Shown here in pieces: positions 21,401-33,171 of a DNA stretch of 64,000 nucleotides. Origin of the DNA: Amaranthus tricolor. Its lineage: Eukaryota; Streptophyta; Magnoliopsida; Caryophyllales; Amaranthaceae. The DNA is taken from contig NC_080062.1 in the NCBI RefSeq assembly GCF_026212465.1, forward strand, positions 1,355,501 through 1,419,500. The letters are read 5' to 3'. Each line of letters opens with the position of its first letter. Position 1 is the first letter of the stretch. The translations under genes were made by a program, and so were the position numbers. The notes below the pieces were generated by a model. That model searched no databases and was not told where the DNA came from. It worked only from the letters and a program-made list of their open reading frames with translations.

Positions 21401-22990
21401 CATGTCCTGTTGATTCCTCGAATATTTGATTGCTTACCTCAGAGAATCGATCATACAAGTTTCTTGGCTGCACTTCATTTTGCAAAAGAAGCCGCGAACC
21501 CTTTATTTAGAGTCGGATATAATAGTTTAGGTGCATTTGCGACAATCAATCACTTGCACTTCCAGGTAAACAATAAAATCGATCATCTCCGAGTACATTT
21601 CTATGTATAGTATGACTACCGTTCTGCCGAGGCATGTGATAACATATTTGAACAAATGACAGGCGTATTACTTACAAGCGCCTTTTCCTGTCGAGAAAGC
21701 CCCGACTGAAGCTATATCTAAAATAAATGATATCATTAAAACCGGAATTGTGATATCCCAACTTTTGGAGTATCCTGTTCGCGGGTTTGTTTTCGAGGGT
21801 GGCAAAACCCTCAAACATTTATCCGATGCTGTAGCAAGTGCATGCATTCGCCTTCAAAATACGAATTTTCCTTTCAACGTTCTCATCTCTGGTTGTGGGA
21901 AGAAGGTGTTCTTGTTTCCCCAGGTACGTATTATCATTTTTGGAATGTCGTTTGATTGTGGAGAGTAATTTATGTCACTTCACTTATAAATTAATGTACT
22001 ACATAGCAATATATGAACTATGAAGGGATGCTAAGCAAACACCCCTTCAAAACCTTCACTATTTGCACTTAAGAGAGTAATTAATTAGAATAATCACGTA
22101 CGAGACACTCATACAAGTTTAGTTCAATATATGTGAACTTTTATACTGTTGTTAGCAGATCGGGCTTGGCCACTCGGCCAATATGATACACTTCATTTCA
22201 CACCGTTGTATTAACTTTTGAGACCGCGTGTTTCTTTTTGTGTTTCCGTTTGTTATGTGTCCAGTGTCATAGGACTCGCTAATCGCCTCTCGAATCGCTA
22301 ATTGAAAAACGCGAATTATGATCAGTTTTAGGCTATTTTTAAACCATTTTGAGCGAAACGCGAATTCAAAGGTGAACTAGCTAGCGAATTATGTTTTACT
22401 GTATGTGACCATAGACAGAGTAAAAATGCAGCACTACTTCAATCATGTCCTATGTCCTAAAAATGCCTTTTCAGATCAATTGTTGATGTGCTTACGTAAA
22501 TAATAGGATGCTTATCAACTCAATAGATTAGTTCCAATAGTCGTCCATATGAATTCAATTATCCGCTCCATTTCGATTTTGTACCGTCTCAACTAAATAT
22601 TAAACGATAGGATGATAAATAGTTTTAAATTTAGATTCTTTTTGGGTACAGTGTTATGCTGAGAAACAAGCTCTAGGACAAGTGAGCCAGGAAGTGCTGA
22701 ACACACAAGTGAACCCAGCAGTATGGGAGATAAGTGGACATATGGTGCTGAAAAGGAGAGAAGATTTCGAAAAAGCATCCGAGGAATATGCATGGAAGCT
22801 CCTATCTGAGGTTTCTCTATCCAATGATAGGTTCGAAGAGATCAAGGCCGTGGTATTGGAAGCTTCGGGATTACAAGAGAACAACCCAGATAGAACGAGC
22901 GTACAAGGAACGAAAGTAAAAGAAAAATCTTCTCTCGAGCCTTGTGATTCAACCCGACTACTGCTAAGAGATGGTATAGTTCTGCAGTGA
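18477..22990 (+). CDS. VTC2: GDP-L-galactose phosphorylase (ascorbate biosynthesis)
   Basis: This is the first committed and rate-controlling step of plant vitamin C synthesis: GDP-L-galactose plus phosphate gives L-galactose-1-phosphate and GDP. The enzyme is cytosolic and nuclear. The five exons are 18477-18609, 20549-20973, 21380-21565, 21663-21923 and 22652-22990, all with GT-AG borders and matching phases, giving 447 residues (Arabidopsis VTC2 is about 442). The N-terminus carries IKRVPTVLSNYQ and CGRNCLGKCC. The centre has QLNEGRHLKKRPTEFRVDQV and VGQEEALFRFE. The HIT-like active site, HLHFQ (His244, His246), closes exon 3. The C-terminal block is QVNPAVWEISGHMVLKR. All key residues are intact. 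An uORF precedes it. Introns 1, 2 and 4 carry a Stowaway MITE, a CCCGA-rich repeat and a hAT-like MITE. VTC2 and VTC5 cannot be told apart here. Confidence 0.96.
19391..19639. mobile_element. Stowaway-like MITE in GGP intron 1
   Basis: A 249-bp element with terminal inverted repeats of over 30 bases (TACTACCTCCTATTCGGCCT at the left; the complement of the right end reads TACTCCCTCCTATTCAGCCT). It includes TA at both borders, as expected for Tc1/mariner-type MITEs. Its interior segment (GATATCTTATTTGATTCGTC) recurs around the window. Confidence 0.88.
21013..21325. repeat. CCCGA-rich dispersed repeat in GGP intron 2
   Basis: AACCCGATCGAGACCTGATT and GACCCGATTCG at the left and GGGTCAAACCCGACGGACC at the right flank an AT-rich centre. 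It resembles the arms of the MULE-like elements at 7.3 and 8.6 kb and the repeat at 33.17 kb, but I could not fix its ends. Confidence 0.5.
22262..22401. mobile_element. hAT-like MITE in GGP intron 4
   Basis: A 140-bp element with CAGT-type ends (CAGTGTCATAGGACTCGC; the complement of the right end is CAGTAAAACATAATTCGC). It is flanked by TATGTGTC (22254-22261) and TATGTGAC (22402-22409), an 8-bp duplication with one difference. Three relatives lie in introns at 41717, 48119 and 49222. Confidence 0.82.
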
Positions 22991-23329
22991 TGACCCGAGT
23001 CAACGTCGCTGCGTTGTTGCTTTCTTCTATTGTATGTTGTCTCAACTTCGAATAGACTCGATGGTCCTCGACATTCTTTTCTTTGGTGTGTGTTGGGTCG
23101 GACGATAGATTCCGTCAAAAGTAGGATATGCTAATAAAACTTGTGTAGTCCTGGAAGTTCAATCTGAGATGCAAATTTCTGTTCTGTTTATACGAGTTAA
23201 ATTAATCGACCATCTGTTATACGTATATTTGGAAATTTGCACATTTTACAGTTTCAAGGGTACCTTTTTCATTATATGATCTATTACAAGCAACACATTC
23301 CCTGCTCATGTCTGGCGCTGAAGTGGAAT
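22991..23329 (+). other. GGP 3' untranslated region and spacer
   Basis: Non-coding sequence after the GGP stop. The first 150-250 bases are probably the 3' UTR (AATAAAAC-like at about 23133). No other signal. Confidence 0.5.
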
Positions 23330-23339
23330 ATTTAGAGCT

Positions 23340-23496
23340 AGGTATAATGAGGGTCTGTGTTGCATCCATATTTCAAGCCCAAAGGGCTCTCGTGTGAGGG
23401 GGCGTGTTAGAGTATATAACATATCTAAGGATCTCAACCATCAACTTAAGTTGAATGTTGAGGCCCCATAATATGTTATATACTTTAGCAGAACCA
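23340..23496 (+). mobile_element. Fragment of a short TRIM family, rearranged to a hairpin
   Basis: Sequence with CTCGTGTGAGGGGGCGTG (the internal purine tract of the element) runs into TTAGAGTATATAACATATC, then the same LTR sequence reversed, ending ATATGTTATATACTTTAGCA. It matches the fuller copy at 49637-49884. The head-to-head LTR arrangement makes a palindrome. Confidence 0.7.
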
Positions 23497-25274
23497 TTAC
23501 GATGATGCCAAAATCTTTATTCTTACTATACCAGATGTGCTACATGAATGAAAATAAATCAACATGAAAGATTGTTTCTTGTTTTCTATTCATTAGTTCT
23601 GTTTTCTTGTTTGATCAACTACTAATTCTAGCTTTTTTGTTAACCGTTAAATACGTTGTATATGTTGATTAGTTATTTATTAGAGAGAAAGTTTAAACAC
23701 AGCCAAAATCTAAAGCCTTTTTTGAGATGGGGATGACAATGATTATTGTAGTAATAATAAGTCAATATAGATCTAGAGTCCATTCCCGATGGGCGATATT
23801 CTTTATACTATTCCCTTTGTTTCAGTTTGTTGGTTATACTTTAACCAAAATTGCGTGAACTTTTTGGTGAAAGTGTAATCATTAATGTGTATAATTTTGG
23901 CCGTTAAAAAGCATAAAATAAACACTTAAATAATTGGGTATTTCTTTTACAGCTTTTCAACAACATGAATAGACATCATTCTATTAAGTATTAACATACT
24001 TGGCTCGATTTTTCTACTTGAGTATAGCCCGCCCATTCATCAGCAGTCAACCAAACCCATGATTTTTTATTTTCTTAAATGATAAGCTACGCTTGTGAGT
24101 TGTGAGAGATCGTTTTCTGTGAGGTTGACATAAAGATAAAAAATCGTATTAGTGTAATTTTTTAAATATTAAGATTAAAATTTTTAAATTGTTTAGATTG
24201 TATTAAAAAAGCAAAAAATGTGTTTATGAGAATTAGATAGACCAATTGGATATTATTTGAAAAAAACAAAGTTGTAACTCAAAAGAATAGACTACAAAAA
24301 TTATGTCAAATTCAAAAAAAAAAAAAAAAAAGAAAAATTAGATTATCAAAATTGAGCTATTTTTATAACCATCATATCAAAACATAATCTTTCTTTAATG
24401 GTCTTTTTATTTAGAATTTTTATTTAAAAAGAAAAAAATAAATAAAAAATAAAATATATTTATGTTAGATCTTGTTAGCTAGATACTTCTTAATGTATAG
24501 TATATTTTTATTATATAACAATTTTCATTCAGACTCTAGAGAACTCCCTATGAGATGGAGAACTACCTACAAAATAATCATCATAATTGTATTAAGATTT
24601 AGGACTAAAAGAGCAAAATTAAAAAATATTTTTTGTTGTTTTTTTATGGGTTTAGTTAAAAAATTCCGACTGAGAAAAGAGAATTAAGTTAAATCAAGAT
24701 TCTCAAAATTAATGAAAAATATATGATGATTTGATTAGCAATAAATTTTTTTTTAAATAAACTAATAAAAAGTAAATACATAAAAAAAATCACAGGAAAT
24801 ATAAGCCACAAGCAACATTTCTTTGACAATTGACAATGTATTATTTATTATTATTAAATAAGTTACAAATTCTTTTAAATAATTATAAAAGAATTCTTTG
24901 ACAGATTCCTCTGACATTATTGAATAAGTTACAATTACAAAATACATCATGCAATTCATGTTTGCTCTACCGTATCCGTATATTACTCCAGTTTCTAATC
25001 TTTAGAAACTTTTGTTTTAACGTTAAAAACTTTTGTAAACTTAATTAATCTCTATCGGAGTGTTTGATAAATGCCTGTCGGCTTTTGATTATTATAGTCA
25101 ACTTGTTTAACCAGCTGAAAGCCTATAATTATTTCTATTTTTAGTGATTGCTAACCTTAATAAGTTAACTATTCAGGGAGATTTTTTGGTAAAATTAAAT
25201 CGTAAGCTGACCAAACTAACTCTATTATTTTGGCTTAGTTAAAATCTTAATAATAAAAAAAAGTTGTTAAGCTG
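23497..25274. other. AT-rich intergenic, nothing coding
   Basis: MITE-like scraps occur near 23812 (ATTCCCTTTGTTTCAGTTTG) and 24466. Short ORFs here have random composition. Confidence 0.55.
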
Positions 25275-25502
25275 TGATAATTCGTCACATAATTACCCTA
25301 TTAATTCACTCATGTGGACACCCACAAAGCACCAGCGGGCTTGGGCCCACGAACTTACAGGTAATAAGTGATGACTTGTATACACACTTAATGAGGTTTT
25401 CCCAAAATCATAAAATTTTAGGAGGATTATTCACTAAATATTATATACAAGTCCACACTTAATATTTTAACTATGTAGAATCTTCCTCATGTTTTACCAA
25501 CA
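25275..25502 (-). mobile_element. Solo LTR of the TRIM family found at 17.05 kb
   Basis: About 228 bp read on the minus strand from TGTTGGTAAAACATG to GTGACGAATTATCA. It shares with the LTRs at 17048 and 17356 the blocks CACTCATGTGGACACC, GCGGGCTTGGGCCCACGAAC and AAGTCCACAC. No second LTR or primer-binding site is adjacent, so it is a product of LTR-LTR recombination or a fragment. Confidence 0.75.
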
Positions 25503-27666
25503 TAAACATCATTATCAGTATAATCACTTAATCGTAGACACTTTTGTGGCATCTTTATGCTTGATGAAAGTCGTTCCTTTCTAAATTACTTAAGAAATAT
25601 AATCAAGTGATATTTTATTAGCAATGTTTGATCGTATATTTTTATAGTATTAACTTTTTTATAATTTTTAGTTATGTATAATTTAATATATAAATTATCA
25701 AATAAAATATTAGATTAAAGACCATAGACTTAACCCTTATTGAAGACGACATACCTAACCCTTACTGAAGGCGACAATGGCATTGAATCGCTCGGCTTTA
25801 GAAACCTGCAACTGAAAACCAAGCAATACGAAAGCAAAACAACACAACTAACAAGGAATGTCAATGTAAGATAAATATTAAGATTAATAACATAAACAAA
25901 AAAATATATATAACAATAATAAAGACAACAACATTAAACAAGGCATAGGTAATAACTATCTATGGTCTTATACAATTTCAAATAGTTTTATACCTAGTCA
26001 AGTCCTCAATCTGATGTAACTCGTTCATGTCATTCATAATTTGATTATCCCATGTTTTCTTAAGTCTTTCGTAACTTCTCTTTCCATCACCATCATATTT
26101 ACCACCATTTTTACAAGCACATTAATACTCTTCCTTTGGACATTTACTAATCATCTCGATCCAACTAAATCATTGTTACTAGGAGAAATTGTCAAAAATA
26201 ACATAACGTAACCTTTTGCTCATTCATTGTAAATAATCTCACATTTATTATTTTCAAATATCCAACTTTTTGTATGTTTTTTTTTTCAGCGTACCTAGTG
26301 ACCTAAACCATTATAACCCCACCCTCTAAACCACCACAACCCTAGACCTCCCTTCACCCATAGGGTATGTTGGAAGCAAATACATATTAGAGATGATCAT
26401 TATTATCATCATCAACATCAACAATCCAATATTCCGCTTGAAAATAGGGTCTGGGTGAGGAAAGGTGACGGATAATCCATACCCGTACTCCCTTGAAAAA
26501 GTGAGTACTTTTTTCCATGTTACTAATTGGAAGGGAGGTGAGATGGTCCATATTTTTTTTTTTTTTTTTTGAGGTAGTCCATTGAAAAAGTCTAAATCAT
26601 TAATTTCAGCTCCTGAATTTTCGCCATATGACATTCAATGATCAGTAGAGTAGCTTACAATATTGTAGGATGACCATTGGAAAGCACGAGATATTGATGT
26701 GTCACTATAAGTCTATAACTATCACCAGAAAAAGGAATTTTTCAAAACTAAAATAAATTAGGTGCAAAATTAAATTTAATAGCTTAAGGTTTGTTTCATT
26801 GGAGGAACTCATGGATTAACCGTTGGTTCACTTAAATATGCAGTTATTATTGATAAATAAAAGATTTTTAATATTATGACCTAATTTAATCGTCATAATT
26901 GTTAAAAATTGTTAGTTGAAGTATACGTGTGAATGTGTGATCTTATAAGTTATAAGTGCATCTTTGATTTTGTGATATAGAAGTAGTATTTAAGTAATCA
27001 AATGATTTATTCAAATTAGAGATTCTTGACTTGGTATAGAAGGGAATATTACAAGTTATCAAAACTTTTATTGGTTATTTATGTGAATTTTAATAAAGGG
27101 TACGAGTCTAATTAAAATCAGTTAATAGAATCAATTTTATTTATTAAAAAAATTTTAAAAATAAAACTTAGGTATAATTTAAATTAAACGTCTGTTGCAA
27201 TCAATAAAAATATATTACAATCAGCAGAAATCAAATTTAATCCATAAAAAATCAATTACAATCATTAGTTTAGTCACTAATAAAACTTAGGTGAAATAAA
27301 AAGAGCCGAACACGCTATGACAATAAACAAAATTATAATATGCTCAATACCACGTCTTTTTATTTTTTCCTGGATATCTTCATCTACTACATTCACATGT
27401 CAACTACTTCATACTATATTTTGTAAGAGCCTGTAACTACAAATCCAAACATGAGAAATTAATCCTAAGTTAATCAACTATTAAAATAAAATAATTATAT
27501 ATAAACGATTAAAACGAACACTTAACTAGATTACTAAAAGCCTTATATTTAATAAGTTAATCTTTGTACCATATATAGCTTTCAGGTTTAGTTATGGTAA
27601 AAATTTAACGAATTAAAAGTGTATAATTAAAAAAAAGTTTGAGTTGTTTGGACGAAAAGTAGTATT
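25503..27666. other. AT-rich intergenic with one RTE LINE tail
   Basis: Apart from the RTE scrap at 26383-26490 there is no supported gene. A 20-base poly-T run lies at about 26552-26570. Confidence 0.5.
26383..26490 (-). mobile_element. RTE-type LINE, 3'-terminal fragment
   Basis: The minus strand reads CTCACCCAGACCCTATTTTC, then a GATGATGATAATAATG-type tail. It is the same 3' end as the RTE remnant at 58377-58925, truncated to about 100 bases. Confidence 0.55.
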
Positions 27667-27675
27667 ATTTTTTAA

Positions 27676-28325
27676 GGGAATTCTACATAGTAGCATTCAG
27701 TTTTCATAAAATGTCAGTGATAGCACTTTTGTAAGATTTTTCTACATAGTAACATTCAGTTTATGCACTATCTAACTATTGTAGCATTTTCCGTTAATTC
27801 TTGTTAATTTTCGTTTGATTCATCATTTTGTAAGATTTTTCCACATGGTAGCATGTCGTTTTTGCTTTCAAATATTTAATTCACCATTTTAACGTTTAAT
27901 TCACCGATTAATTTGTCAACGCTCTTAAATGTTGTAACGATTAAGTAGATATGTATTAGTGCTTGGAATGCACCTTTTGAACTTATAAAATGCATCTTTT
28001 GAGCTTATAAAATGCGCCTTTTGAATTATTTATTAGTGTTTGTAATGCACCTTTTGAACTTTATTATGCTAATAATTTAAATGAAAATAAAATTGTTAAA
28101 TTTATCGGTGAATTAAACGTTAAAATGGTGAATTAAACAGTTAAAAGCAAAAACTAGATGCTATCATGTGGAAAAATCTTACAAAATAATGAATTAAACA
28201 GAAATTAACAAGAATTCAACAGAAAATGCCACTGCAATTACATACTGCATAAATTGAAAGCTACAATGTGAAAAAATCTTACAAAAATGTTAATAATAAT
28301 TAGATACTACCATGTGGAATTTCCC
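27676..28325. mobile_element. Foldback element, 650 bp, with 9-bp target duplication
   Basis: Long inverted repeats (GGGAATTCTACATAGTAGCA at the left; GGGAAATTCCACATGGTAGT as the complement of the right end) pair over about 250 bases per arm, including the inner blocks AATTCACCATTTTAACGTTT and its complement. The exact 9-bp repeat ATTTTTTAA flanks it at 27667-27675 and 28326-28334. A duplication of that size fits a Mutator-like transposase. The loop (about 27930-28050) has its own short repeats (GCACCTTTTGAACTT). No protein is encoded. Confidence 0.85.
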
Positions 28326-28334
28326 ATTTTTTAA

Positions 28335-28850
28335 TTTGAAATTACAAAAGCTAAAAATTAGCAATTCTTGTACCATTTTAACTCAAAATTTTAGTTTTGA
28401 AATTCAAACTGGAAAAAGAAATCTTAGGGTTGTTTAGTTTGGGCTAAAACTTTATCATATTGAGCTAATAGGAGAAGATAATAGATATTACTGTAAGATG
28501 TTAACAATTGAAGTGGAGGATACATGCTTAATAAACTTAATTTCATCATTAGTAAATAATAATATTGATAGCAATTTTTGTTATCATTTTAATTTCCACT
28601 AAAACATAAACTAATTAAAAAAACTAAACAGTTACGCAAAGTGTATTCACAAAAATAACTTTCAAATCCCTAATCGATTCATTCCATCCCTAATTAAGGT
28701 TTAAATTAAAAACTACTAATTAGGATTAGTCCAATAATCAAAATAACATTGAGAAAATTCATCACCTATACACAATTAAACCTCCATTCTTTTCGCCTCC
28801 TCTTTTCTCTAATCAAGAAAAACAATCACGTAATAAAGAATTAATCATCA
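28335..28850. other. Spacer and probable 3' UTR of the calmodulin-like gene
   Basis: Non-coding. The right 150 bases, just after the minus-strand stop codon, are likely its 3' UTR. Confidence 0.4.
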
Positions 28851-29276
28851 TTAAGCAGCCATCATCCTCTTAAACTCTTCAAAATCAACACAACCATCGC
28901 CATCTCTATCAACAGAAGCAATCATCTTCTTACAATCTTTCAACGAACACTTTTCACCAAGCGATTTCAAAACTTCGTGCAATTCTTTTGCAGAAATTTT
29001 ACCGTTTCCGTCTTTATCATACAAATTGAACGCTTCACGTAATTCCTTCGTGCTTCCTGCATTGCCTCCAGATCCGGTATGAAACTCAGTAAATTCATTA
29101 AGATCGACGAATCCATCACCGTCTCTATCCATCTCATCCATCATTTTCTTTACTTCTTCTGGTGTAGTTTCAGATCCTAAGGCCTTTAGTAAGGATTTTA
29201 GTTCAGTTGATGAGATCTTTCCATCGCCGTTTGCGTCGAATTTTGCGAATATTTTCTCGATTTCGTTTTTCGCCAT
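28851..29276 (-). CDS. Calmodulin-like protein, CML23/CML24 (TCH2) type
   Basis: An intronless gene for a 141-residue calcium sensor. Four complete EF-hand loops are visible: [12 protein letters not shown] (14-25), [12 protein letters not shown] (50-61), [12 protein letters not shown] (87-98) and [12 protein letters not shown] (123-134). Each has Asp at position 1, Gly at 6 and Glu at 12, so all four should bind calcium. The linker [19 protein letters not shown] and the block [14 protein letters not shown] match, from memory, the Arabidopsis CML23/24 group (about 157-161 residues). The N-terminus is shorter here. The protein has no signal peptide or membrane segment and is probably cytosolic. 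The start is the only in-frame ATG before EF1. The upstream region has a TATA box and two CGCG boxes, which would suit calcium-responsive transcription. Confidence 0.95.
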   Translation of the reverse strand: MAKNEIEKIFAKFDANGDGKISSTELKSLLKALGSETTPEEVKKMMDEMDRDGDGFVDLNEFTEFHTGSGGNAGSTKELREAFNLYDKDGNGKISAKELHEVLKSLGEKCSLKDCKKMIASVDRDGDGCVDFEEFKRMMAA

Positions 29277-29369
29277 TGAAGAGAGAGAAAGTAAGGTTTG
29301 AGAGGAGTGATAAAAAAATGGAAGATTCTGAGGTTGTTAAAGAAAAGTATGACATGGGGTAGTGAAACG

Positions 29370-29380
29370 GTTATATAGGT
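29370..29380 (-). promoter_or_regulatory. TATA box of the calmodulin-like gene
   Basis: The minus strand reads ACCTATATAACC, about 95 bases before the ATG. This leaves room for a leader of about 65 bases. Confidence 0.6.
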
Positions 29381-29393
29381 GCAGTTGGGGAAG

Positions 29394-29416
29394 ACGCGTT
29401 TTTTGGGAGGACGCGG
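29394..29416 (-). promoter_or_regulatory. Two CGCG boxes (candidate CAMTA sites) upstream of CML
   Basis: ACGCGT (29394-29399) and ACGCGG (29411-29416) both fit the VCGCGB core bound by calmodulin-binding CAMTA factors. They lie 15-45 bases upstream of the TATA box. CGCG is rare in this AT-rich window, which makes the pair notable. Binding is inferred. Confidence 0.5.
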
Positions 29417-29658
29417 TTGAGTGATAAGAGGAGTAGAATCATTCAATTAAAATATTTTTTAATTATTTTTTAAAATATTTATTTTTTTTCAATTAAAGTT
29501 TTATTTTTTTAATGCATTTTTTTTTATCTAGAAGGGGATATGTGATTGTGTGTCATGGTGATAAAAGCATCGACCTATGGTGAATTCAGGTATAGAGTAA
29601 CTCGTAAGCAAATTATTGGGTTTGTCACAGACTCACACTCATCTTATTATACTTTTGT

Positions 29659-30770
29659 GGGAAATTTGTAAAAAAACACCTTTTAAAACCCCTTTTTTAC
29701 AAAGAAATACCTTTTATAATTTTTTTTGTAAAAAAACACCTTTTAAGAGACTTTTTTTAAAAAAAGACACCTTAAATCAGTTTTCGGTGACTTTTGTCAA
29801 CTTTCCGGCGTTGACTATGCAGTCAACGCCGGAAAGTTGACAAAAGTCACCGGAAACTGATTTAAGGTGTTTTTTTTTAAAAAAAGTCTATTAAAAGGTG
29901 TTTTTTTACAAAAAAAAATTATAAAAGGTGTTTCTTTACAAAAAAGGGTTTTAAAAGGTGTTTCTTTGCAAATTTCCCTTATTATTATTATTATTAAATT
30001 TTTTAAATTTTTTTTTATTTTTTTTATATAATAATAAAAATAAATTTTTTTTAAAAAAATAATATTAATAATAAAAATAAAAATAAAAATAAAAACAAAA
30101 ATTTAAAAAAAAGTTAAAAAAAATTTAAAAAATTTAATAATAATAAAAAAAATAAAAAGTATAAAAAATATAAAATAACAATAATAATAATTATAAAAAA
30201 AATAATAATAATAATAAAATTAAAAATAAAAATTAAATTAAAAAAATATTTTTTTTAAAAAAAATAAGAATAATAATATTTATTATTATTATTATTATTA
30301 TTAATTTTTTAAAATTTTTTTTAATTTTTTTTAAAATTTTTGTTTTTATTTTTATTTTTATTTTTATTATTAATATTATTTTTTTAAACAAAATTTATTT
30401 TTATTATTATATAAAAAAAAATTAAAAAAAAATTTTAAAAAAAATTAATAATATTAATAATTAGGGAAATTTGCAAAGAAACACCTTTTAAAACCCTTTT
30501 TTTTTTTGTAAAGAAACACCTTTTATAATTTTTTTTGTAAAAAAACACATTTTAAGAGACTTTTTTTAAAAAAAAACACCTTAAATCAGTTTCCGGTGAC
30601 TTTGGTCAACTTTCCGGCGTTGACTGGCATAGTCAACGCCGGAAAGTTGACAAAAGTCACCGGAAACTGATTTAAGGTGTTTTTTTTTTAAAAAGTTTTA
30701 CAAAAAAAATTATAAAAGGTGTTTCTTTACAAAAAAGTGGTTTTAAAAGGTGTTTGTTTGCAAATTTCCC
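29659..30770. mobile_element. Nested palindromic foldback transposon, 1.1 kb
   Basis: The whole block is an inverted repeat of about 2 x 520 bases. Each outer arm is itself a palindrome (29659-29978, 320 bp; 30464-30770, 307 bp) bounded by GGGAAATTTG and CAAATTTCCC, with a GC-rich centre GTTGACT...AGTCAACGCCGGAAAG. Between them, AT-only sequence (29979-30463) also folds on itself about a centre near 30220. Flanks are TACTTTTGT (29650-29658) and TACTTTTAT (30771-30779), a 9-bp target duplication with one difference. No gene is inside. Confidence 0.85.
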
Positions 30771-31019
30771 TACTTTTATTTAAAATTCATATACTTAGAA
30801 GTTGCTTGTAGGACTAAATTTAAATATTTATATGGGATTTGTAATACAAAGTAATAGGGAGATCAATAATGATATTGGCTTAATTGGAGAAGTGCTTTTG
30901 AGATGTGAAATAGAATGATTTCAAATAGATTAAAAGGTAATTTAATTGAGCTGTAAATAAGTCGACTTTGCTATATAGGACAAAATGCGGGACTCTAAGA
31001 AGTCTTTGAAACAAAAGAT

Positions 31020-31535
31020 AAATGTAGTAGACATGCGTATGTTGAGGTGAATTTGCAGCTTATGAGGATGGACATGATTAGAAATCAGGAGGAGAGAGAT
31101 ACGTTAAGGGCTGCCTCATTATCGACCAAGTTGAAAAGAGAAGTTGAGGAAGAGAACATGGGAAGAGCAATTAAAAATTAACTTGTGTGAGTTGCACCTC
31201 TTTGAAGACCTAACGAGAGATATGAATAGTTGGAGACGTCGAATTCGTGCCCTAGACTTTTGATAGTCCCCTTCTATTCTATGTGGTTTTATTTTTTAAT
31301 TTACTTTCTTGTTTTATTTATGTTACCTATTTACTGTGTATTTTCTTATGGCCCAATCGTAGTCCAGTTTGCTTTGTGTTTTGCAGGTAATTTTTCTCAT
31401 GTTATCTTGGTGCTACTCATCTCTCATTTTGTAGGACTCTCTTTACTTGATGGTTTAACTGTTTGTGTGCATTCCTTATGCCCTCTCCCTCGAGGGGGTA
31501 CGGGTATAATATGTTCGCTATCTTTTTCCCTCTGA
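31020..31535 (+). mobile_element. RTE-type LINE, degenerate 3' part of ORF2
   Basis: In shifting frames the plus strand gives MRMLR, then MDMIRNQEERDTLRAASLST, then SWRRRIRA-like residues. This is the conserved C-terminal tail of plant RTE reverse transcriptases (usual form MRMLRWMCGHTR...IRNEDIRE). The region ends with a CCCTCCCTCGAGGGGGTACG-like 3' end. Many stops; inactive. Confidence 0.7.
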
Positions 31536-31639
31536 ACCTTAACTTTTTGCAGATCACGACTAAGGAGTTGCTTGATTTTCATTGAAATTAAAGTATGTGA
31601 AAATTTATATTACAAAGAAACTATCACGTTGGAGCATAT

Positions 31640-32660
31640 AGAATATAAATGTCTAACTTGTGTAGAAGATGCTAAGACTGCCATGTTCCAAGAGCTTTTC
31701 TAATAATATCAGCATATTGATCATTTGTTGTAACATGAGAAGAAGCAATAAGACCATCAATCCATCATGGATGTCATCACATACATGATAAGAATCAACT
31801 TCAATGTACTTGATATGTTTGTGGAGAACTAGATTTTGCCCAATATGAATTGCATATTGACCATCAAAGTAAAAAGACATTGACAAGTATAGTCTCACAT
31901 AGATACCAATAAATCAGACTTGGATGGGAGAAGACTTCATTCTCCCGGAGTTCCTTTGAGATAACGAACAACTCTATGTGCAACGTCCTAGTGTTCGATC
32001 CGAGGCGCATGCATAAATAGTATTGTATAAGCAAGCTCTGGGCGAGTAAATGATAAGTATATTATAAGATGACCCTCAAGTCGTTGATATTTTTCATGAT
32101 CCTCAAGAAGTGTAACAGAATCGAAGCTCGAGCAAGATTATGATATTGCTCCATTGGTGTTGAAGTTGGACGTGCACCAAGAGTTCACTTTTAGTCAATA
32201 AGTCAATAGTGTACTTTCTTTGACATAAAAAATGTCATCAAGTCCCAAAGCCTATTCAACTTCTAGAAAATATTTAAGGACACCTACATCTTTCATATAA
32301 AAATGTTTTTCTAAATATTTTTTAAAACTTGCATTAGTAACAAGATTATTTCCGCTAATTATTTGATCATTCACATATACTAGAACAACTAAATATTCAG
32401 TTTCTTTTTTTATAATAATCAATAGATAATCGAAATAGGACTGAACAAACACTTAACCTATACCATAAAAAAATTTACGAAGATGACACATCCTTTCCTA
32501 GTTAGCTGACAGGAAAACCATGTAAACCTCTTCATCAAAATATCCATGTAGAAAAGCATTATGAACATTCATTTGATAAAGCTCATAACTTTTATCGACA
32601 ACAACAACGATAATTAGCATACGTTAGTGGACATTTGGCAAAGGGTGCAAAAGCTATAAC
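31640..32660 (-). pseudogene. Ty1/copia polymerase remnant (RT and RNase H)
   Basis: Read right to left: about 32590-32465 resembles the RT block NAFLHGYFDEEVYMVF. 32452-32252 encodes YLVVLVYVNDQIISGN, with YVND in place of the catalytic YVDD, then YMKDVGVLKYFLEVE. 31898-31653 resembles the RNase H end with GQYAIHIGQNLVLHKHIKYI and EVDSYHVCDDIHDGL. Frames change between blocks and no LTRs are recognised nearby. It is an old fragment. Confidence 0.85.
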
Positions 32661-33171
32661 AACCTTTAGGTTATATAATTGGGCTATTCTATGCCTAAAA
32701 TCCTATTTTGATATCACAAATGCATTTGGGTGATGAAATTAATTATCTCAGTTAGAATAAATACCAATCTTTTCAAATATGAACCTAAATTTGATTTTCA
32801 AATGATTCTTCCTTTTCTTCTTTCAATGTGTCCCGTAATTCCAAAAAAGTTTGGAACTTGGAAGTGATATTTGTAATTGGTTAAATAAAGTTGGTTTGAA
32901 TCCTACACGAGAAATCCTTGAAAGAAGTTTCAAAGATAAATAAGTTTCTAAAGCGTAAAGAAAGGACGGGTGTTAAGAGTTGATATATGAAAATGAAACA
33001 TAACCAATCAACCCATGTTCTTCTCCATGTGGATGGTTGATGTGCGACACACACTCTCTTTTCACTCTTTCTCTGCGTGGCCAGAGTGTTTCACGCGTTT
33101 CTCATCTTCACAATCATTTTCTACTCCTTATTATGTTTTTGGTCGTTGGTTGATTCATACTTCTACTTACA

